From Kiritimatiellia bacterium (GTDB lineage Bacteria > Verrucomicrobiota > Kiritimatiellia > UBA8416 > SLMC01), in the NCBI GenBank assembly GCA_007133745.1, contig SLMC01000181.1, forward strand, positions 1 to 15,851: DNA of 15,851 nt, written 5' to 3'. A model generated the notes under the pieces. The model did no database searches, had not been told where the DNA came from, and was given only the letters and a program-made list of their open reading frames with translations. The translations under genes were made by a program, and so were the position numbers. This document shows, one piece after another, positions 12,926 through 15,851 of this stretch (within the stretch, counting starts at the first letter, position 1; every line of letters begins with the position of its first letter).

Positions 12926-14641
12926 ATGAAAAATAACGACCCAACTCCCGCCGAAACGCGACCCTGTCCGTCGGCTCCGCCGAAACCGCACTCGCTCGTC
13001 CGGCGCATCCTGTTTTGGACACTGCTCGCCGGCTCGGTCGCCGGCTCGATCTGGTGGATCAACTGGTTCCCCTTCCACGTTGACCGGCTGTACAGCGTGA
13101 TTCCGCCGGACGCCACCGTAATTGTCGAACACAGGGATCTCGGCGCGCGATGGCCGGAACTGGCCCGCAATCCGCTGGTGCGCAATCTCGTCGCTTTCAC
13201 AGCATCGATGCACGGGCAATCTCTGGACGGATCGCTGGACGATCCTGAAACGGCGTATTGGATTCAACGCCTGGCCGGACGCCACGCTGTTCTGGCCTAC
13301 ATCCCGTTTTTCGACGGAAGCTCCGACGGCGACTGGGTCATGGCAAGCTGGGTCGGATCTTTCGCCCATCAAATGCGCTGGAGCATGTTCTGGAACCGCG
13401 CTGACGGAAATAATACCCTCGATCTCGGACGCGGCGAACGCGGCTGGAGCATGGCGAACGAAAACGACGGCACAGGCAAAACCCTGTCTCTGGCCCTAGT
13501 GGACGGGGCGCTGCTGGCCTGCTGGTCGAAAGACCCGCAGGGCGTACGCGTTCTGGCGGAAAGAAAAAAATGGGGCGCCGAACCCGCGCAGGCGCTACGC
13601 GATAAATTGGCGCGCCTGCAAACGGGAACAGAACCTCACGCTCACCTCGATCCGGCGCCCGACCGCGGCTGGCTACGATCCTTGACCCCCCAATCGCGTC
13701 GCCACCCCGCACACCCTGTCCGGTTTGCCGTCACCGTGCTCGACGCGCATTCCGTTGCCGGCTGGATCGGATTCGAATCGGATCGCGCCCCCGGCCCGTC
13801 CGCCGACGAACCGCCTCCCATCGATACAGGCAACCCTGCTTTTCTGAAGCCGCTGGAAACCATTCTGGGCGTCAGCCCGGCCGCCTTGACTGTTCTGCCG
13901 CTCGGCCATGCGAATCGGCTCTTGCTACAGCAAAACACGCACCCCGCATGGCAAATGCTAGGCGCCCTGCTGACCGATGCGGCCGGCGAACAGGCGCCAT
14001 GCTTCGTTTCCGTCTGCCGTCCCGAATACGACGGGCGCGTCCTGGGCTTTCGCACGCCCGGTATCGTCATGGGCCTGCATCTGGACAAACCGGAAACAGG
14101 GCGGCGCATCGTCGTCTCCATACTCGACATCCTAAATGCCGGCCTGGGCCTGGGCCTGATTCCCAAAGACGAAATCGGCACAGGCGGCCAGAACCTGATT
14201 GTGGTCGAAAGCGTCAACACGGATGCGTTTCTGAGACTGACCCCTTCCGAACGGCCAACCTTCGCGGTTGCAGGCAACTGGTTGCTTTTTGCGGCCAATC
14301 GCAGCATCATGGAAAAACTGTCCGAGACAGGGTCGACCCGCGGCAGCGAAAGCACGCCCGTCGCCTGGCGCGCCGCCGTTGAAGGCCGCCAAACAACGGC
14401 CTTCGCCTGGATGGATTTCGACGCCACCCACACCGCCGCAGCACGAAGCAAAGCAGTGTACGGTCTCATGGCCCACGTTGCCAGATTCCCCGCGGATCAA
14501 GCCATCCGGCAAACACTCGACGGGCTAGCCCTATTCGCGGATGCGGCACGCCCCATGAAATCGGGTGCGCTTTGGCGGGATGACGCGAAGTCCGGGACCG
14601 GATTCGAATTCCTGATCGGAGAAAACCCCGCTCGCCCTTGA
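12926..14641 (+). CDS. Large membrane-anchored protein of unknown function (weakly DUF3352-like)
   Basis: A 571-residue protein with a Pro-rich cytoplasmic N-terminus, one membrane helix (about residues 28-47, ending GSIWWINWFPF) and a long domain facing outward. After the helix comes LYSVIPPDATVIVEHRD, a phrase typical of proteins that begin 'the problem is that P-A-D-A' in the DUF3352 style; the resemblance is weak. Further on are repeated short blocks such as LSLALVDGALLACWSKDPQGV and NWLLFAANRSIMEKLSETGS, which read like repeats of one alpha/beta module, and WRAAVEGRQTTAFAWMDF. No catalytic motif is visible. GGA eight nt upstream is the only ribosome binding site candidate. Likely co-transcribed with the hydrolase 31 nt upstream, which hints at a joint envelope task. 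Confidence 0.75.
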   Translation: MKNNDPTPAETRPCPSAPPKPHSLVRRILFWTLLAGSVAGSIWWINWFPFHVDRLYSVIPPDATVIVEHRDLGARWPELARNPLVRNLVAFTASMHGQSLDGSLDDPETAYWIQRLAGRHAVLAYIPFFDGSSDGDWVMASWVGSFAHQMRWSMFWNRADGNNTLDLGRGERGWSMANENDGTGKTLSLALVDGALLACWSKDPQGVRVLAERKKWGAEPAQALRDKLARLQTGTEPHAHLDPAPDRGWLRSLTPQSRRHPAHPVRFAVTVLDAHSVAGWIGFESDRAPGPSADEPPPIDTGNPAFLKPLETILGVSPAALTVLPLGHANRLLLQQNTHPAWQMLGALLTDAAGEQAPCFVSVCRPEYDGRVLGFRTPGIVMGLHLDKPETGRRIVVSILDILNAGLGLGLIPKDEIGTGGQNLIVVESVNTDAFLRLTPSERPTFAVAGNWLLFAANRSIMEKLSETGSTRGSESTPVAWRAAVEGRQTTAFAWMDFDATHTAAARSKAVYGLMAHVARFPADQAIRQTLDGLALFADAARPMKSGALWRDDAKSGTGFEFLIGENPARP

Positions 14642-14655
14642 CCCGAATGGCTTAC

Positions 14656-14697
14656 GGTTTCGGGTGTCAGGTTTCGGGTGTCAGGTTTCAGGTGTCA
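14656..14697. repeat. Tandem 14-nt repeat, three units
   Basis: GGTTTCGGGTGTCA occurs at 14656, 14670 and, with one G to A change, at 14684; a partial fourth unit follows (GGTTGC). The first unit also pairs with ACCCGAA at 14641-14647 to form a 7-bp stem right after the stop codon of the 571-residue gene. No T-run follows. This type of array often varies in copy number. Confidence 0.85.
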
Positions 14698-14730
14698 GGT
14701 TGCCGAACACTTTACATAAACGGTTCACTG

Positions 14731-14749
14731 TCATCCCATGGAATAATGG
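14731..14749. repeat. 19-nt repeat word abutting the tRNA 3' end
   Basis: TCATCCCATGGAATAATGG matches TCATCCCGTGGGATAATGG at 3584-3602 at 17 of 19 positions. Its last three bases are the complement of the tRNA CCA end. It may be a fragment of the GGAATG-type element seen downstream of guaB. Confidence 0.5.
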
Positions 14750-14833
14750 TGCTCGGGACAGGAGTCGAACCTGCACAGCCTTAACGGCTACTAGGCCCTC
14801 AACCTAGCGCGTCTGCCATTCCGCCACCCGAGC
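14747..14833 (-). tRNA. tRNA-Leu (anticodon GAG)
   Basis: An 87-nt class II tRNA with encoded CCA (14747-14749). The acceptor stem is GCTCGGG/CCCGAGC (14827-14833 with 14751-14757) and the discriminator base A. The anticodon loop TTGAGGG (14796-14802) on stem CTAGG/CCTAG gives GAG at 14798-14800, reading CUC/CUU. The long variable arm with stem AGCC/GGCT and the T-loop TTCGACT are present. All stems close correctly. Confidence 0.97.
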
Positions 14834-15063
14834 CGCACCGACGTTCTGTCAAACTTGACCTGACGTTTTCTTGTCCAATACGGTACTCTCGTTGAGAAAC
14901 CGCATCGAAAAAGAAACCTAACGGATTCCTCCTGGCATTTCAAGTGTCTCCTTTGAAAATCTTTTGGGCCGCCAAATACGGCCTGCACAACCTATTTCCA
15001 GGACACACCCCGAAAAAATTGCGCTTTTCCTTGTTTAGATTTCACGAGCTTGCTGGGTTTATA

Positions 15064-15087
15064 GGCAAAGCGCGGGTATCGCCTGCC
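15064..15087 (+). promoter_or_regulatory. Possible structured leader upstream of the micropeptide
   Basis: GGC (15064-15066) can pair with GCC (15085-15087) and GCG (15070-15072) with CGC (15080-15082), leaving an AAA/CT internal loop and a 7-nt loop. The GGCAAAGC word recalls pieces of c-di-GMP-I riboswitches, but the remaining conserved parts are not found. It directly precedes the ribosome binding site at 15091. The 269-nt gap 14834-15102 otherwise shows only a weak promoter-like TTGAAA (14953) with TACGGC (14977). Confidence 0.2.
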
Positions 15088-15102
15088 AGGAAAGGATCTG
15101 TC

Positions 15103-15216
15103 ATGATCACACTAGTCTTGGGGACATTGGCATTAATCGTGTTTGCGGGCGCATGGGCGCATTTTATGCGAAAAATGGCGCAAAGCTTTGTTCGCGGGCT
15201 GGTTATACAAGACTAG
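15103..15216 (+). CDS. 37-residue single-pass membrane micropeptide
   Basis: The peptide is MITLVLGTLALIVFAGAW followed by a basic, amphipathic tail (HFMRKMAQSFVRGLVIQD). Residues 3-19 form one membrane helix. The start is supported by AAAGGA (15091-15096) six nt upstream; the frame stays open further up with a GTG at 14944, but those codons lack a ribosome binding site and look non-coding. It precedes the FeeM-like gene by 40 nt in the same direction, suggesting a two-gene unit. Too short for a family assignment; a partner or anchor for the neighbouring acyltransferase is inference. Confidence 0.55.
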   Translation: MITLVLGTLALIVFAGAWAHFMRKMAQSFVRGLVIQD

Positions 15217-15256
15217 CGTTGGAAATCGAATGCGAAACAATGCTGCGAGGCAAGCT

Positions 15257-15851
15257 ATGAACACCCTATCTCAAACGACCCGAAAAAACCCGGCCCCCAT
15301 GGCGATGGCAACCGAAAAGCCCGTTCTTCAGGATAAGGGGTTGACAATCGAAAGCTGGACGAAACCGGGCCTGAAATTCCGATTTCGGGTGGCATCGAGC
15401 CGTTGGGATCGCGAGCGGGCCTACCGGTTCGCGCATGAAATCTACAGCGGCGTGGCGCTGGCCGATGGCGACGAGGGCATGGTGCTTTCGCCTCACGATG
15501 CCGGCCCGGAAACGTTTACGCTGCTGGCCGAGGACATGGACGGACAAATCCAGGGCACGGTCTCGCTGGTCTTCGATTCGGACAAAGGCCTGCCCTGCGA
15601 CGAAATTTACTGGCTGGAAACAGAACGTATGCGTTCGGAAAACCGATCCATGGCGGAAGTCACGCGGCTGGCGCTGCGCAAGGATGGCGCGGTGACGCGC
15701 GATGTACTGGTTCGCCTGTTCAATCTGATTTTCATCTACGCCCGTCGAATACGTCGCTTCACGGACTTCGTGATAGAAGTGCATCCGCGCCATCTGAAAT
15801 ACTACGAGCGGACGCTGGGATTCGAGTCCTTGGGCGGATTGCAAAGCTGCG
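15257..15851 (+). CDS. FeeM-like N-acyl amino acid synthase (GNAT-type acyltransferase), partial
   Basis: The first 198 codons of a gene that runs off the window. After a 40-residue leader, the domain begins around RFRVASSRWDRERAYRFAHE (residues 43-62), as in FeeM and acyl-homoserine-lactone-synthase-like proteins. It continues with a strand carrying GQIQGTVSLVFDS, then GLPCDEIYW, the family signature MAEVTRLAL with Glu and Arg, a helix LFNLIFIYARR, and the hallmark EVHPRHLKYYERTLGFE. FeeM-type enzymes join a long-chain acyl group from acyl carrier protein to an amino acid; related proteins sit beside PEP-CTERM/exosortase genes. GAGG (15247-15250) six nt before the ATG supports the start. The acyl donor and acceptor cannot be told from sequence. 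Confidence 0.78.
   Translation, partial: MNTLSQTTRKNPAPMAMATEKPVLQDKGLTIESWTKPGLKFRFRVASSRWDRERAYRFAHEIYSGVALADGDEGMVLSPHDAGPETFTLLAEDMDGQIQGTVSLVFDSDKGLPCDEIYWLETERMRSENRSMAEVTRLALRKDGAVTRDVLVRLFNLIFIYARRIRRFTDFVIEVHPRHLKYYERTLGFESLGGLQSC

Noticed and set aside
14656..14697. CRISPR or origin-type iterons in the 14-nt tandem array
   Set aside because: Units are directly adjacent without spacers, only three, and there is no DnaA-box or Rep gene nearby.

Overview
The window (15,851 bp, GC-rich) reads as chromosomal DNA of a Gram-negative bacterium: two candidate lipoproteins, a sigma-54 activator, IMP dehydrogenase, a tRNA gene, and many short dispersed repeats between genes. Gene content and repeat style suggest an uncultivated lineage of the PVC or Hydrogenedentes type. 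That placement is inference only; no marker gene here fixes the taxon.

Layout. 80-1752 (minus): a two-gene unit, a 58-residue Cys-rich protein followed 14 nt later by a polyprenyl-phosphate sugar transferase for surface polysaccharide. 2043-3542 (plus): guaB. 3543-3899: no gene, two repeat elements. 3900-4763 (minus): an exported protein resembling DNRLRE/CBM96-type domains, divergent from 4961-6382 (plus), a sigma-54 activator with a degenerate receiver domain and a clear intrinsic terminator. 6490-6934: mostly palindromes and one doubtful small ORF. 6935-7423: a small exported protein. 7424-8016: no gene, a dense cluster of palindromic repeats and hairpins. 8017-11877: a DUF2062 membrane protein and a 1090-residue lipoprotein built of aromatic repeats. 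12022-14641: a membrane-anchored alpha/beta hydrolase and a 571-residue membrane-anchored protein. 14642-14833: a 14-nt tandem repeat and tRNA-Leu(GAG) on the minus strand. 15103 to the end: a 37-residue membrane peptide and the start of a FeeM-like N-acyl amino acid synthase that runs off the window.

Much of the window concerns the cell envelope (sugar transferase, exported proteins, lipoprotein, membrane-anchored hydrolase), but the genes form several short units, not one pathway. The points most worth following are an ~88-bp element found just past the stop codons of two exported-protein genes in the same gene-relative orientation, a 23-nt palindrome present three times, the repeat lipoprotein, the pseudo-receiver sigma-54 regulator, the micropeptide/FeeM-like pair, and a eukaryote-like Gln in the bacterial IMPDH active site. 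I found no CRISPR array, transposase, toxin-antitoxin pair or phage gene.
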